In this document: positions 24,724 to 35,149 of the stretch, one piece after another | How the letters are laid out: each line of letters starts with the position of its first letter | Position numbering within the stretch: the first letter of the stretch is position 1 | Assembly (NCBI RefSeq): GCF_963678635.1 | Contig: NC_087069.1 | Location: forward strand, 5,191,472-5,255,471 | DNA from: Symsagittifera roscoffensis | Lineage: Eukaryota > Xenacoelomorpha > Acoela > Convolutidae | Length of the DNA: 64,000 nt | Direction: 5' to 3' | The notes under the pieces: model-generated | Database searches by the model: none | What the model was told of the DNA's origin: nothing | The model's input: only the letters and a program-made list of their open reading frames with translations | Program-made: the position numbers and the translations under genes

Positions 24724-24870
24724 GGGGGGGGGGGGGGGGGAGAGGTGGCGGACCTCCATGTATTAAGATAAGGAATAGAGCATCCGGTCCGCCAGCTATG
24801 TAATAAGATTGGGTATAGAGTCTACAATGTATTACGATAGGGAATACCGATGGTAAGGTTTCAGTGTAAT
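24724..24870. repeat. 17-base G run and iteron-like motifs, candidate element end
   Basis: A run of 17 G at 24724-24740 is followed by three spaced variants of atgtattaagata-gg-aatag, at about 24758, 24801 and 24829. The first is coupled to atccggtccgcc. The same motif recurs at 32273-32293. In inverse, it recurs at 47375-47400 with ggagaccggat beside it, just outside the other polymerase copy. The placement beyond the 3' ends of both polymerase copies suggests a terminal or replication-related sequence. Confidence 0.5.
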
Positions 24871-24879
24871 GGTAAGAGA

Positions 24880-25360
24880 AAGAAAAATTTAATTTTTTTG
24901 TTTTTTGTCTAGTTTTTTCGCAAAAATAGTGGCGCGTGTTAACTAATTTGTAAATATTGAAGGTTAATTACGTGTAGGTTGTGTAATGAAGGACTTTTCA
25001 TTAGTTTCTTGGTACATGGTAAGTCAATGGTGAGAGTTTTTGGGTAAAAACTTGGAATTTTTATGAGAAAATTTTCAAAAAAACTCAAAACACGATAAGG
25101 TTAGCTTTGATTTGACCTAATTTATTAAATAATCTTACTTTCTATCTAATTGAAACAATAATTTCACTTTCTATCTAATTGAAACAATGCTGAAAATTAC
25201 AGAGACTTCGAAAAAAGTCAAGTTTTTTGAGAAAAAAACTTTAAATTACGAAGAAAATATATAAATCACTGCATTGTATATTAAGTTTACCGCAATAATT
25301 TACATTTTATTATCATGAAATCATAATAATATGACATCTTATATAATTTAATACATCAGA
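24880..25360. other. AT-rich DNA, nothing recognised
   Basis: The phrase actttctatctaattgaaacaat is directly repeated at about 25137 and 25168. No gene is seen between the G-run region and the 3' end of the polymerase gene. Confidence 0.5.
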
Positions 25361-25367
25361 AGAGTTC

Positions 25368-28300
25368 TTATAAGTCCAATGGTTTTGTATGAATTCCATC
25401 ATGTTGCACTTGTCTTTCAGGATAAAAATCACTTAGTACTTTCTTTGCCTGTTCATAGGTAGCAACCAAATGATTTATAGTTCTGAATCCTCTATTAGTA
25501 GATGTTAAGTTGATAACTTCATCGAGTACTCTCCTATACTTTGCTAAAGGTCCATCTCCAGAGTCTTCTAGAACCCGCTTAATCAATCCTTTGCTGCTAA
25601 ATTTGAATTTGTCTGACTTGTTGTCATAGCGGCAATATGTCTTACTACATAAACAGAGCATTTCTGTGCACCTAAATTCTTCTTTGAAAAGTCCCGGCTC
25701 CCACTTATCATGTTTTTCATGGATACTACAACACGTTCGAGGAAAGAAATTAGATTTTGCATCCGCCTTGAAGGAATCTCTGCAATCACTCTCCCTCATT
25801 TTTTCCCAAGAAGCTCTTTAATCTGGTTGGATGCAATCGTACAAATTTTCTTCTGCAAGTGCCAAGTAAAGTGAGTCTGTGTCCATCTCCAACTCATCAA
25901 ATTTATATACATCACAGAAATTGTCAAAGAAGTTGTAGTAGATTTCAACATTCTCAGCTTTGCATACTGAAGTATGAAAAAACCAACGATGATGGGTTCT
26001 CTATGTTCAATGGTTGATTTCAACAACTCCACCTCATACAAGTTTTTTCAACTGTATTCAATCTTTTGAACAAAGGTTCATTGATTGCCTTGTGAGTTTT
26101 TTCATCGTTCAGATACTTCGTGATTGTATGCCTGGATCTATCCATGATCTGATATCCATAGGAGGAATTGCCCAAGAGCTTCATTGTATCTGCTACAACT
26201 CCTGATAGAGGGTTTTCATCTCCTTCTCATCTAGCATCAACCACTGACTGAACGAAATTATTAAAGCATTTTCGAGGAGAATATTCAACAAAACGATAAA
26301 TTTTGGTGCATTGCAAGCCAAGTTTCAAATAAAAGTTGAAGAGAGGAGTTATAACTGTTCCATTTTCTAGCTTGAAGCTAGATATAAGCATTCTCTGTGG
26401 ATGTTTCAACATTTCATTTTCAATAGCCTAATTCTTCATATAGTTACCAATATCGTTTCTTCCAACCTCAGTGTTTTTGAAAACTGGAGGAAAATTCGCA
26501 AATTTTGATTTCAGTTCATCTGGAACAACTAAGTCACACTGAACGTAACCAAAAAGAGATCCATCTTTTATCTTTGCTAGAAGAGAGTCTGTAGAAAGGG
26601 GTTTTTTGTAGGGAAAGTGGATTCGAACATGATTTTTGATCTTGTCATTGGTTTTGAAATTTTGCCACCACTCACACTCCCACATTTCTTCCACTTTGTA
26701 TCATTTCTCTTGAATGTATTCTCGTCTCATCTCATCCATCTCTCTCTTCTTATTTCCTCGCTCGATATCCTGTTCTGTTAAGGAGGGACGAGTTTCTTGA
26801 CAAGAACAAAAGTGATAGTAGCCTCCCATTACCTCGAATACTGTTTTACAGTGATCACAATAACCGTCCACATTAAAACAGTCAATTTTCTTCTGTTTTC
26901 CAGATGTAAAAAAGCTCTCAATTTTACATTCTGGTCTTGATTCTCGATAAAAAGACATGACCATATTCTCAAATTTGCGAGTTCGATTATGTCTAGCCTT
27001 GAATTTCTGCATATCAGTGTCAAACTCCCATCTCGTATTCAGTCCTGTTGGCATATCTTGACACATTGAGAAAGGGTAAAGCTGGCTTGCATCAATTCCA
27101 ACGATTGATTTACAAACATTTGACGAATTTCTGATGTATTTTTTATCAACTACAGCTTTTCGAGTGAAAACAATGGAAGGTCCACCAGTCATGTCCTCTC
27201 TAATTTTTTCACACAAGTCTTTATCACTTTCGCAAAATGGATAAAACTGGTAATTTTTAGATTTGTGTAGACAAATGTTTGCTAGATTTGGAAGTGTGCA
27301 TCCAAGTTTTAAGATATCTATCCCCTTGTTATGATAAAACTGAATCATTTTTTGCATTGCCTCCAGGGTTGGAACTAGATCCTTGTTGTTCTACCACTTC
27401 AAAAAGTCTTTGAACACTGTCATTCCATTTTCTTCCAAGTCTCTTGTAAGTCATTGTAATTATCCAAAGCAGATGAAGGAACAGTCTTGATTTGAAGCTT
27501 TTTCAGTGCCTGTTGGTCTTCAAACCCACTTTTTCTAAGCTTCTCATAATCAATGAAGTCTTTGTCTAGAGGATTGTTGTTTTTAAATTTACTGAAAAAG
27601 GCTTTATAGGTTGGCAATTCAGGAAAGTCAAGTTTGTCTGGGTTATCAAACCACTCATAGGGAAAGAATTCTTTCGTTTCGCTAGCTTTATAGGCTTTGA
27701 GAAAGGAGTCCAGAGTAGTTGCCCCTCCCAGAAACTTCATTATGTCGAGAAATTGTACATCTCCAAACTTGAAAGATATAAAGTCATTTGCTTTTTTGAT
27801 GACGGATGTTTCTTGTTCTTTATCGCGAATCAAATAGGGGATTAGGTAGGACTTGATCAAATTTCAATCATATCTACCGCTGTTAAATCCAAAAACAGGT
27901 AAAGTATTTACATATCTCTCCAGATGTTGTTTCAAATCAATGAGTTGATTTTTCTGAATTCACAAGAATTGTGTTGACATATCTGCTTCTTCCGAATTTT
28001 CAATGCATTCGTCTTCGTATCGAATTTGTTACTTGAATAATTTTTACCACGTTCGTTTAGCTGATCAAAGATCTTCTTCATTCTTTCATTGACAGCTACT
28101 TCAAAATCTTGAAATTTTGTTCTCTTCTCCAGCTTACTGTTCTCAGCCAACAGTTCGAGGTTGGATACAAAATCAATTATCAAGTTCTGTGGATCCTTGT
28201 TGTACAAAAAGATGGGTTCAACAATCAGATTTGATGATATAGAGACTGAAATGGGGACATGTTTTCCAATCCAAGTAGTAGTCTGTGTCTCTTTTAGTTC

Positions 28301-29689
28301 CTCTGTAGGAACACAAATCGATTCAAAATCGAAAATTGCTAGGTTAATAAAAAGTTTGTTACCCTCAGAAACTGGAAGATTGAATCCTTCTAGCTTTTCA
28401 AACAAGGTTTTGCGAAGCTCATAGACAATCTTTGGGTAAATATGTTTCACTCGGTCCTTGCATCTCAGAAAATGTTTGATAAAATTGTCGGATTTATTAA
28501 AAAAAAGTGTCACAACTAGGACACCGGAAACACTTGAAGAAAGAATCGATATCAACTGTATGAATGATATGATTGTTAAATCTCAGTAGTTTAACTGTTT
28601 TATCGAATCTTCCGATACTTCGTCGAGCTAGTTCTCCTACATATTCTCCTTCTTGGATATCGAAATCGTATATAAAAATGTTTCCTTGAACAATTTCCTC
28701 GACAACAGGTAAGTCTTCTATAGAAACTCCACGAAAACTTTTAGGATCATAACCAGATTTTGATATGAAATCGGTAAAGTATCTAGAAGTGTGAGAGTCG
28801 AGATCATTATGTCCGTTCATGTACATGGCCAATGCGCAGAAAAGACACAAATGATCTTTGTAAGGTTCCTTGTTTTTGTTAGATAAAAGACAATTCACTT
28901 GCGTATGTCGTAATAAAGGTTCGGGTAAGACAGAGTCCGGACATCCCATGGGGGTGTTTTTCAGCAAAGCAGCGAAAATTGTGACGTTAGTAATTAACTT
29001 GAACCTCCATTTTGTGTTTTGACGTTCTTGGGTACATTGCTTCACAATATCAAATTTTTCTACTTTTCCTTGGATTGTTATCAAATCCGCGTTCGTACAA
29101 AGTAAGTGGGATTTTTCAAAGAGAGTATTGTTTTCATGGGCGTAGAAATAAAATATTCACCAGTCTCAATATTTCGAAGAACAACACCCAGAGCAATATT
29201 GATTTTGGCTGCAGAATTGAGCTTGTTGAAGACTTCTTCGAGTTTCTCGTTAATTATTTTAGTATCTAACTTGGACATTTGGAAGTTAAATACCTTATGT
29301 CTCCCATTTTCCATCTCCGTATCCACCAGAAAATGTTGACACGCACTAAGTTCCTCCTTTAGTTTTTCACCATCTTCCCCTTCTTCCTCCACACTGGGTT
29401 TCCGTTGTTTTGCTCCATGTTCCTTTCTCCAATGTTGTTGGAGAGAGTAGTAACTGGGGAACTCTTGCTCACAAGAAGAACAAACCGTCGACTGCTTCGA
29501 ACTTGGTTGAGCATGATTCTTAGCCATATGATAGCTCATTTCTTGTTGATTGTAAGTGGAATACTTACATTCAGGAGAAGAAACAACTCCTTTAGCACAT
29601 CTTTTTTGATGTCTCGCATTATCAGCTCTCCTGTATTCCTGACCACAGTCCTCACATTTGACTTTCTCGTTTCGGTTAAGGGCAGGCAT
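25368..29689 (-). pseudogene. Protein-primed family-B DNA polymerase of a Polinton/Maverick-like element, broken
   Basis: It would replicate the element by protein-primed synthesis. The ATG at 29689 opens an N-terminal region with C2H2-type fingers (CEDCG, CSSCEQEFPSYYSLQQHW). A further Cys/His finger near 28500 precedes the exonuclease signature FDFES at 28322-28333. Polymerase motif A (GIDASQLYPFSMC) lies at 27043-27099, motif B (MKLLGNSSYG) at 26155-26184 and motif C (EMDTDSLY) at 25866-25889. A conserved C-terminal block ends at 25368. All catalytic motifs remain, but the frame is broken at about 29095, in the eight-A run 28499-28506, near 27935, by a TGA near 27860, near 27360-27420, at 26700, at about 26420 and several times between 26220 and 25790. 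Order and motifs make the family assignment firm. No integrase, capsid or ATPase gene was found nearby. Confidence 0.9.
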
Positions 29690-29888
29690 TATCTAAAAAT
29701 AATTGGGATGTTAGAAATGTTCCAAAATTAAAAAACTTAAAGTACCAATTGAATGAAAATACTTAATTTTTTCTTTTCGTGAAGTAACGAAATATAAAAT
29801 TTGAAGTAAAATTCAATTGACTGTTTTCGATTGGCAAACAAAATGAACGATTTAACCAAATAAAATAAGTGTATTTATACTATCAATG

Positions 29889-30110
29889 ATGCCTACGCAA
29901 TTATCCTTTTATGGTTATGACGCCATTCTTTGAATAGAAGTGACGTCACCGCCTACGCAATTTTCCTTTTATGGTAATGACGTCATTCTATATTTAGAAG
30001 TGACGTATCACCAATGCAATTTTCTTTTTATGGTAATGACGTCATTCTATGAATAGTAGTGACGTCAACACCGACGCAATTTTCCTTTTATGGTAATGAC
30101 GTCATTCCTT
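29889..30110. promoter_or_regulatory. Four-unit array of CArG boxes and CRE palindromes
   Basis: Four units of about 60 bases repeat between the polymerase start (29689, minus) and gene a (about 30204, plus). Each has (g)cctacgcaatttt, a CArG box CCTTTTATGG (29905, 29965, 30084; degenerate in unit 3) and a CRE palindrome TGACGTCA (29941, 29978, 30037, 30060, 30097; TGACGCCA in unit 1). CArG is the binding site of SRF-type factors and TGACGTCA of CREB/ATF factors. Position and repetition point to a bidirectional promoter or enhancer of the element. Confidence 0.75.
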
Positions 30111-30203
30111 TGAAAGCTCTAGAATTTTCCAGAAAAATTCTCAACCAATCAGAACTAAGCTGTTTCTAGACATAACTTTAGATCCAAGTCAATCAAAAAG
30201 CAT

Positions 30204-30416
30204 TTGAACTTCCTCGAATTACTCTACAAGAAAAAAGAAAATATTCCGTGTGATTTCCTTATTGATGAAATAGATGTAGATTCTTACTTGTTTCACAATT
30301 TTTTGGACGTTTATATAGTCCAAAATAGAGTTATTCGACTAAGTAAAGGTCTCTTTAGGGAAACTTACTCAATCAAAGAGTTTATTTTTGATCCACATAC
30401 TGCGTATCAAAGCTAA
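30204..30416 (+). CDS. Gene a: small unknown protein of the element, 70 codons
   Basis: The function is not recognised. The frame reads NFLELLYKKKENIPCDFL, then an acidic DEIDVDSY stretch, then KGLFRETYSIKEFIF. A related, frameshifted copy lies on the minus strand at 43429-43680 (NFHEFSYKKK, then KGLFRDT in another frame), beside the second polymerase copy. That conservation supports it being a real gene. In both copies the alignable part begins at a TTG and no in-frame ATG is seen upstream, so the start or an upstream exon is missing. It is divergently arranged with the polymerase across the CArG/CRE array and is probably driven by it. Confidence 0.5.
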   Translation: MNFLELLYKKKENIPCDFLIDEIDVDSYLFHNFLDVYIVQNRVIRLSKGLFRETYSIKEFIFDPHTAYQS

Positions 30417-30790
30417 AAACTTTTTGCTGAGTTACACTTGACTAGAAAAGAAAATTTATTCATTTTAGAAAATTTGAAGTTAATAAAAAAGTCGTACGAT
30501 AATATTTCACAGACTCTTTTTATTTCATATCCAATTCCCAATTTTGTCAAAACTCCGCAGCAAAATTCTTAATTCCTCCATTTTTTTAAGGATTTTCAAA
30601 GTTCAAAATCTTGCTTGATCAGGTTTGGTATCAGATTTCCAGAGATTTGCTTTGAAAAATTCATCAACTTTGAGTTATCGTCTCAAATCTACATGAAAAT
30701 CAAAGAACTTGAATATCTAATGAAAAATCAGCAATTTCTCATCAAATATATACATAAAATTCAGTTAACTTGATGAGAAGACTTGCAGAG

Positions 30791-30931
30791 ATGCTACATT
30801 TATTAATTTTTCTTCTTTTGTTACTTATATAGGCAATAGTTCTTATTTTTACAGCAAACAACTTTTGGTCATTTATTTTTGCGATTGCTTTTGTGTACAT
30901 TTTTACTTATTTGGAAGACTTAAGTTCTTGA
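30791..30931 (+). pseudogene. Gene b, copy 1: small hydrophobic membrane protein, one stop
   Basis: The frame from ATG at 30791 encodes about 46 residues. It has a Leu/Ile-rich helix, then TANNFWSF, then a second helix FAIAFVYIFTYL and a short acidic tail ending EDLSS. A TAG interrupts the first helix (ATA TAG GCA), where copy 2 at 32822 has TCG. It would be a hairpin-like double-spanning membrane peptide. It is syntenic with copy 2 and with the degenerate copy at 43040-43142, always next to gene c. The role is unknown; small membrane proteins are common in DNA virus and Polinton genomes, but this one matches nothing I can name. Confidence 0.6.
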
Positions 30932-30934
30932 AAG

Positions 30935-31165
30935 TATCCTCTAATTGGATACGACAACTTGAACAAAAATGAATATCTTTGTGATTGGAAACGACAATGT
31001 GTAAAATGAAGCTTTGTCTCCAATTAGACACTAGTTTTCTATAAGAATTCCATAAACATAAAAGGAAACTAAAATCTGACTGGACACGACTACAATCCAA
31101 ATAAGGAAAATTCATTCTGATTGGTTAAACCCACACATTCCAGTTGAAGGTACCCCTCTCTCTTA
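30935..31165 (+). promoter_or_regulatory. CCAAT-box promoter of gene c, copy 1
   Basis: Three variants of attgga-acgac (30943, 30979, 31078) are followed by CTGATTGGTTAA at 31117-31128 and a conserved block acccacacattccagttgaaggtacccct. The same block precedes gene c copy 2 (33134-33178) and, in inverse, copy 3 (42790-42840). ATTGG is the CCAAT box bound by NF-Y. Confidence 0.6.
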
Positions 31166-31307
31166 AATAAAAATCATTTTATTTTCAACTTAACTACCGT
31201 CAACTACCTCCTCTCTCAGCTCTAAATACAATAATTTCAACTTAACAACTTTCTCCCTCTCAACTGTAAATTTTGTTTTCACTCATTTACTCAACTTATT
31301 GCTCAAA

Positions 31308-31800
31308 ATGATCTTCTCAGTACAAAACAACAACCTTATGTTTTCGGTGGAATTTTCGGCTGATTTAGTTTAAATCCAAGTGCGAGAAACAGTTTGTGGA
31401 GTTTTTCTGGCACGAATGGACATCCCAATCTAAGTCTGGCATATGGTGGAGGTGATGCGCAGGGATTTCAACGAACATCATATAACGCAAGTACCTCCTA
31501 CATAGAATCAACTTGGAGAAATGCAAATGATGGAGGAAGTGGCCGAGCATGTGGGAATGAACTACCCCGGAATTCTTGACTCTAGATATGTTGCCCAACC
31601 ATTCGACGATTTCCTCTCTCCTTGGGAAGAGGGATCTGTGCACAACCCAATTACCATCCATCGAAGAGGATGAGGGGTTCTCTGAGCCAAGAACTCCAGT
31701 CAGCGAACCACCAGTGATAGAGGCTAGACCAGCTTTGCGCTCCATTGAGAACTTGCAAAATTTTGAGAACTCAGCTGCTCGACAGCTCTTTGATTTGTAA
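31308..31800 (+). pseudogene. Gene c, copy 1: unknown acidic protein, broken
   Basis: It begins MIFSVQNNNLMFSVEF at 31308 after a conserved promoter block. Downstream stretches MQMMEEVAEHVGMNYPG, QPFDDFLSPWEE and EDEGFSEPRTPVSEPP are recognisable through in-frame stops and one frame change. The end reads LRSIENLQNF, then AARQLFDL. Comparison with copy 2 (33335-33822) gives an ancestral protein of about 160 residues. It has a conserved N-terminus, a Met-rich middle, an acidic ITIDEDEG-like patch, a Pro-rich linker and a conserved C-terminus with an Arg-x-Leu-Phe motif. No known family is recognised. It is a broken paralogue, tandem to copy 2. Confidence 0.65.
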
Positions 31801-31869
31801 ATAAATTGGCTACTGTCTTGCGCTTTGTAATTTAATTGTTTTACATCTAGTAAATTTATTTTCAAGAGA

Positions 31870-32610
31870 TAGGAACAAAGAGATCATAGAAAAGTTTATT
31901 AAGAAATTTCAATGGTAAAAATTTGTTAAAAGTGAAACTAATTATGCATCTGCTAAATACTTTTATAGAATTTTGTTAGAAAGATGGCAAAAAAATTAAA
32001 CCAATTTTTGCAAGCCTGTTAAAAATTTTACATTAATTTTTGCACCATGCAAACCTTTTCATAATTTTTTTTGCACACTTGTTAAAAAAATCAAAGAAAA
32101 TCTTGCAAATTAAGAAAAATTTCATTAAATATTTTCGCATTTTAAAGAAAACTGAAAGAGGACTTTCTTGCACATTTAATAATTAAAGAAAATGAAAATC
32201 TTTGTTTCAATTTTGATCATAAAAAAAATCTCCTCATTGCATGTATATTGACCGAAAATATTGGAAAAACAATGTATTAAGATAGGGAATAGTACTCAAA
32301 GTCAGCAATTATGAAAAATTTTTAGCATTAATTTGACAAGTTTTTTACAATAAAATTTTGCAATTTTTGCATATGAATAAGAAAAAATAAGTTAGATTTT
32401 TGCATTTGTTTTCAAAAAAAAACCACGAAAAAACTTGCATCTAACACAAAAATTTGTTGAAAATTTTTGCTCTCTTGTTGAAAAAACCAAAACAGTTTTT
32501 GCATCTTGTAAAAAAGTTTAATTAAAATTTTTGCAAACGTTTTGAAAAAATCGAGCCAAAATTTGTATCTTGCGAAAAAACTCTTGATTTAAATAAAAAC
32601 AATTTTGACA
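31870..32610. repeat. Degenerate aaattttTGCA-type tandem tract with one iteron motif
   Basis: Roughly 30-base periods of attttttgca(tct)tgttaaaaaa-like sequence run through the tract, with aatgtattaagatagggaatag embedded at 32273. A similar array follows gene c copy 2 at 34080-34330, so this appears to be part of the tandem duplication of the gene b-c block. Confidence 0.5.
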
Positions 32611-32627
32611 AGATTTTTTCATTAACA

Positions 32628-32805
32628 AATAATCAATTAATAATAGAAAAATCGATACGCTCACTATTTACGGTACCAAAACCATCAATGAAACAATCAG
32701 CAATTTTCAACAAATCAGTCTCATACTTTGAGTTTTGAACTTTTTGAATCCTTTCCAAAAAAGCTGATTCAAGAATCTGAGTGGACGCAAGTTTCTGATC
32801 AGAAA
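32628..32805 (-). pseudogene. Gene d, partial copy (C-terminal part)
   Basis: The minus strand reads SDQKLASTQILESAFLERI, then KVQNSKYETDLLKIADCF, then VNSERIDFSIIN and a stop at about 32628. It matches the C-terminal half of gene d at 34490-34700 (LSSNQKLASTQTLGSAFL, LLKIIDSFIDGYGFVNS). No N-terminal part precedes it. It shows that the duplicated block contained gene d as well as b and c. Confidence 0.6.
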
Positions 32806-32821
32806 TGAAAAAAATGCAGAG

Positions 32822-32962
32822 AAGCTACTTTTATTAATTTTCCTTCTTTTGTTACTTATATCGGCAATATTTCTTATTTTCACAGCAAACTACTTTTGGT
32901 CATTCATTTTTGCGATTGCTTTTGTGTATATTTTTACTTATTTGGATAATTTAAGTCCTTAA
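32822..32962 (+). pseudogene. Gene b, copy 2: small hydrophobic membrane protein, start lost
   Basis: The 46-codon frame is open throughout, including the position where copy 1 carries TAG. It has a first helix of Leu/Ile, then FTANYFWSF, then a second helix ending IFTYLDNLSP. The ATG of copy 1 is replaced by AAG and no other in-frame ATG lies close upstream. Either an upstream start was lost or the copy is dead. It sits directly upstream of the promoter of gene c copy 2, as in copy 1. Confidence 0.55.
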
Positions 32963-33334
32963 AAGGGTCTTCTGATACGACAACTAGAACAAAAATGAAC
33001 TTTTTTGTGATTGGAAACGACAATAATCAAAATGGAGCTTTGTTTTCAATTGGACACGACTTTTATCCAAGAATCCCATAAAAGGAAGCTGAAATCTGAT
33101 TAGAGACAACTACAATCCAAATAAGGAAAATCAATTCTGATTGGTTAAACCCACGCATTCGAGTTGAAGGTACCCCTAACTCTTAACTAAAAACCATTTT
33201 ATTGTCAACTTAACTACCGTCAACTACCTGCTCTCTCAGCTCTAAATATCTTAATTTCAACTGATTTTATGTAAGGTTCCCCCTCCTCTCAATTCTTTCT
33301 TGTTTTTGCTCTTTTAGTCATCTTATTGCTCAAA

Positions 33335-33822
33335 ATGATCTTCTCAGTGCAAAACAGCAACCTTATGTACACTGTAGAATTTTCACCTGATCTAGTAAAA
33401 ATTCAAGTGCGAGAAACACTCTCTGGAGTTTTTTTGGCTCGAATGGACATCCCAATTTAAGTCTGGCACATGGTGGAAGTGATGCGAAGGGATTTCAGCG
33501 AGCATCATATGATGCAAGTTCCCATCACAAAAAACCAACTTGGAACCATGCAAATGATGGCGGAAGTGTCTGAGCATGTGGGAATGAACTACCCCGAGAT
33601 TCCTGACTCTAGATGTGTGGCTCAGCCATTCGACGATTTCCTCTTTCCTTGGGAGGAGGAAGGATCAGTCGAAAACCCCATCACAATAGATGAAGATGAG
33701 GGATTCTCAGAAAAATGACGCCTCCTGCTCCACAACAACCACCAGCAATGGAACCTCGTCCAGCTCTGCGTTCTATAGAGAACCTCCAGAACTCTTCTGC
33801 TGCTCGACAGCTCTTTGATTAA
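33335..33822 (+). pseudogene. Gene c, copy 2: unknown acidic protein, nearly intact
   Basis: ATG at 33335 opens MIFSVQNSNLMYTVEFSPDL and continues to DIPI, where a TAA follows. The same position is TAA in copy 1 but CAA (Gln) in copy 3, so the stop probably arose before copies 1 and 2 separated. The frame then continues VEVMRRDFSEHHMMQVPITK and on to ENPITIDEDEGFSE. A one-base shift moves it to PPAPQQPPAMEPRPALRSIE and the C-terminus SSAARQLFD at 33822. The acidic patch resembles a SUMO-interaction motif and RQLF resembles a cyclin-docking motif. Both are inferences from short motifs. Confidence 0.65.
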
Positions 33823-34079
33823 ATGTTTTTGTAAATAAAGGTTGTTTGGTTTTGACTTCGTTTTCTGTAATTAATTTCCTCAATTTCATTTTAATTAAGA
33901 GAATAGATGAGAGGTTCATGGTAATGCATTGAAAAACAATTAGAACTTAGTTAAGTGCTCCGAACTCGCACACATGTTAAAAAATTTGATAATTTTTGCA
34001 CATAAATTGGGAAAACACTAGAAAAACTGTACACAAGTAAAAAGTTACTTAATCGATATTGCATCTTGTACACACTTTT

Positions 34080-34330
34080 AGACTTTTGTAGAAAAAATTG
34101 AAACTTTTTTCGTTTTTTGTCGAAAAAAAGTAAAACACTATTCGCAGTTTATCGAAAAAAGTAAAACACTTTTCACATTTTATCGAAAAAAGTGAAACAT
34201 TTTTCGCATTTCTAGTGAAAAAGTGAAACACGTTTCGCATCTTGTTAAAAAAAATAAAACACTTTTCGCATCTTCTCAAAATAGTTGAAACACTTTTCGC
34301 ATTATGTCAAAAAAATTGAAACACTTTTTA
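34080..34330. repeat. Tandem array of about 31-bp gaaacacttttcgcat units
   Basis: Eight or so variants of gaaacacttttcgcat-(t)ttgtcaaaaaaa repeat in tandem. A more decayed inverse array lies at 41650-41930 in the mirror position beside gene d'. Open frames across it on the minus strand are by-products of the repeat and are not called as genes. Confidence 0.75.
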
Positions 34331-34459
34331 CAACTTGTTAACAAATTGAATTGTTTTTTTTTGCAACTTTTTGAAAATCAAAAGAAATATTAGATCTTTG
34401 AAACTTTTTTTGCAAATGTTTGTGACAACGGTGACTTTTTTTTCGGTAATTAATGGTAA

Positions 34460-35035
34460 CTTTGTAAACATATGAGAAAAAAATAGATGAAAAATCAGAA
34501 GTTTTTTTATTGAAAAATTGACATGATTACTATTTACAAATCCATAACCATCAATAAAACTGTCAATTATTTTTAACAAATCATGTTCATATTTTGAATT
34601 TTGTACTTTACGAATTCTGTCTAAAAATGCTGAGCCAAGAGTTTGCGTAGATGCAAGTTTTTGATTAGAACTTAGATAATGTTTTTTGAACTTTTTGCGA
34701 ACAAGTCGTTTCCTTGATACGCTTGGTGTTTTTTCTGCTCTTTTCCATCGTAAATTATGCTGCACTCCACAACTAAGCTGATCGAAGATTTCCCCACTTT
34801 ATGTGACAATACTCGAAAAGAATCTGTGCTTGTACAAAGTGTAAAGACAATCAATTTCTTGATATATGTATTGATATTTGTCTAATCTCTGAAGAATTTG
34901 GCTAAGGGAAGTTCCAAATAAAATTATATGAAATTTGCAATTTCCCAAGGAAAAGAAAAAATCGTGAGTAGAGACGCAATAATCTTGGGTTACTATGTAT
35001 TTTTCGTAAAAATCGTTGGAAACAGAAATAAACAA
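34460..35035 (-). pseudogene. Gene d: unknown protein of the element, one in-frame stop
   Basis: Two frames, 35035-34799 and 34765 onward, are the same frame interrupted by a single TAA at about 34799. The N-terminal part (starting MFISVSNDFYEKYIVTQDYC) is aromatic-rich. The middle is strongly basic (KRLVRKKFKKHYL), and the C-terminal part is helical and acidic-basic (SAFLDRIRKVQNSKYEHDLL, KIIDSFIDGYG). The partial copy at 32628-32805 stops soon after FSI, so the Phe-rich extension beyond about 34490 may be read-through into repeats. A related stretch (LIDRFGSVNSDHVKFS) is at 41395-41450 on the plus strand. It is divergent from gene e across a CArG/AP-1 region. Function unknown. Confidence 0.5.
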
Positions 35036-35149
35036 TGATTTACTATTATAATCTGACTAAAAGCTGGGAAGAGCTTGACACAAAGCAGCTGCCATTGGGA
35101 AAAACGATTTTTGCAGAAAATGGTGGAGTTATATAGTAGTAGTAACGCC

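Noticed and set aside
31365-31865. 166-codon minus-strand open frame over gene c copy 1
   Set aside because: Copy 2 and copy 3 preserve the plus-sense protein, not the minus frame. It is a shadow of gene c.
34049-34279. Minus-strand open frame rich in Cys and Phe repeats
   Set aside because: It is produced by the 31-bp tandem array. There are no conserved residues beyond the repeat.
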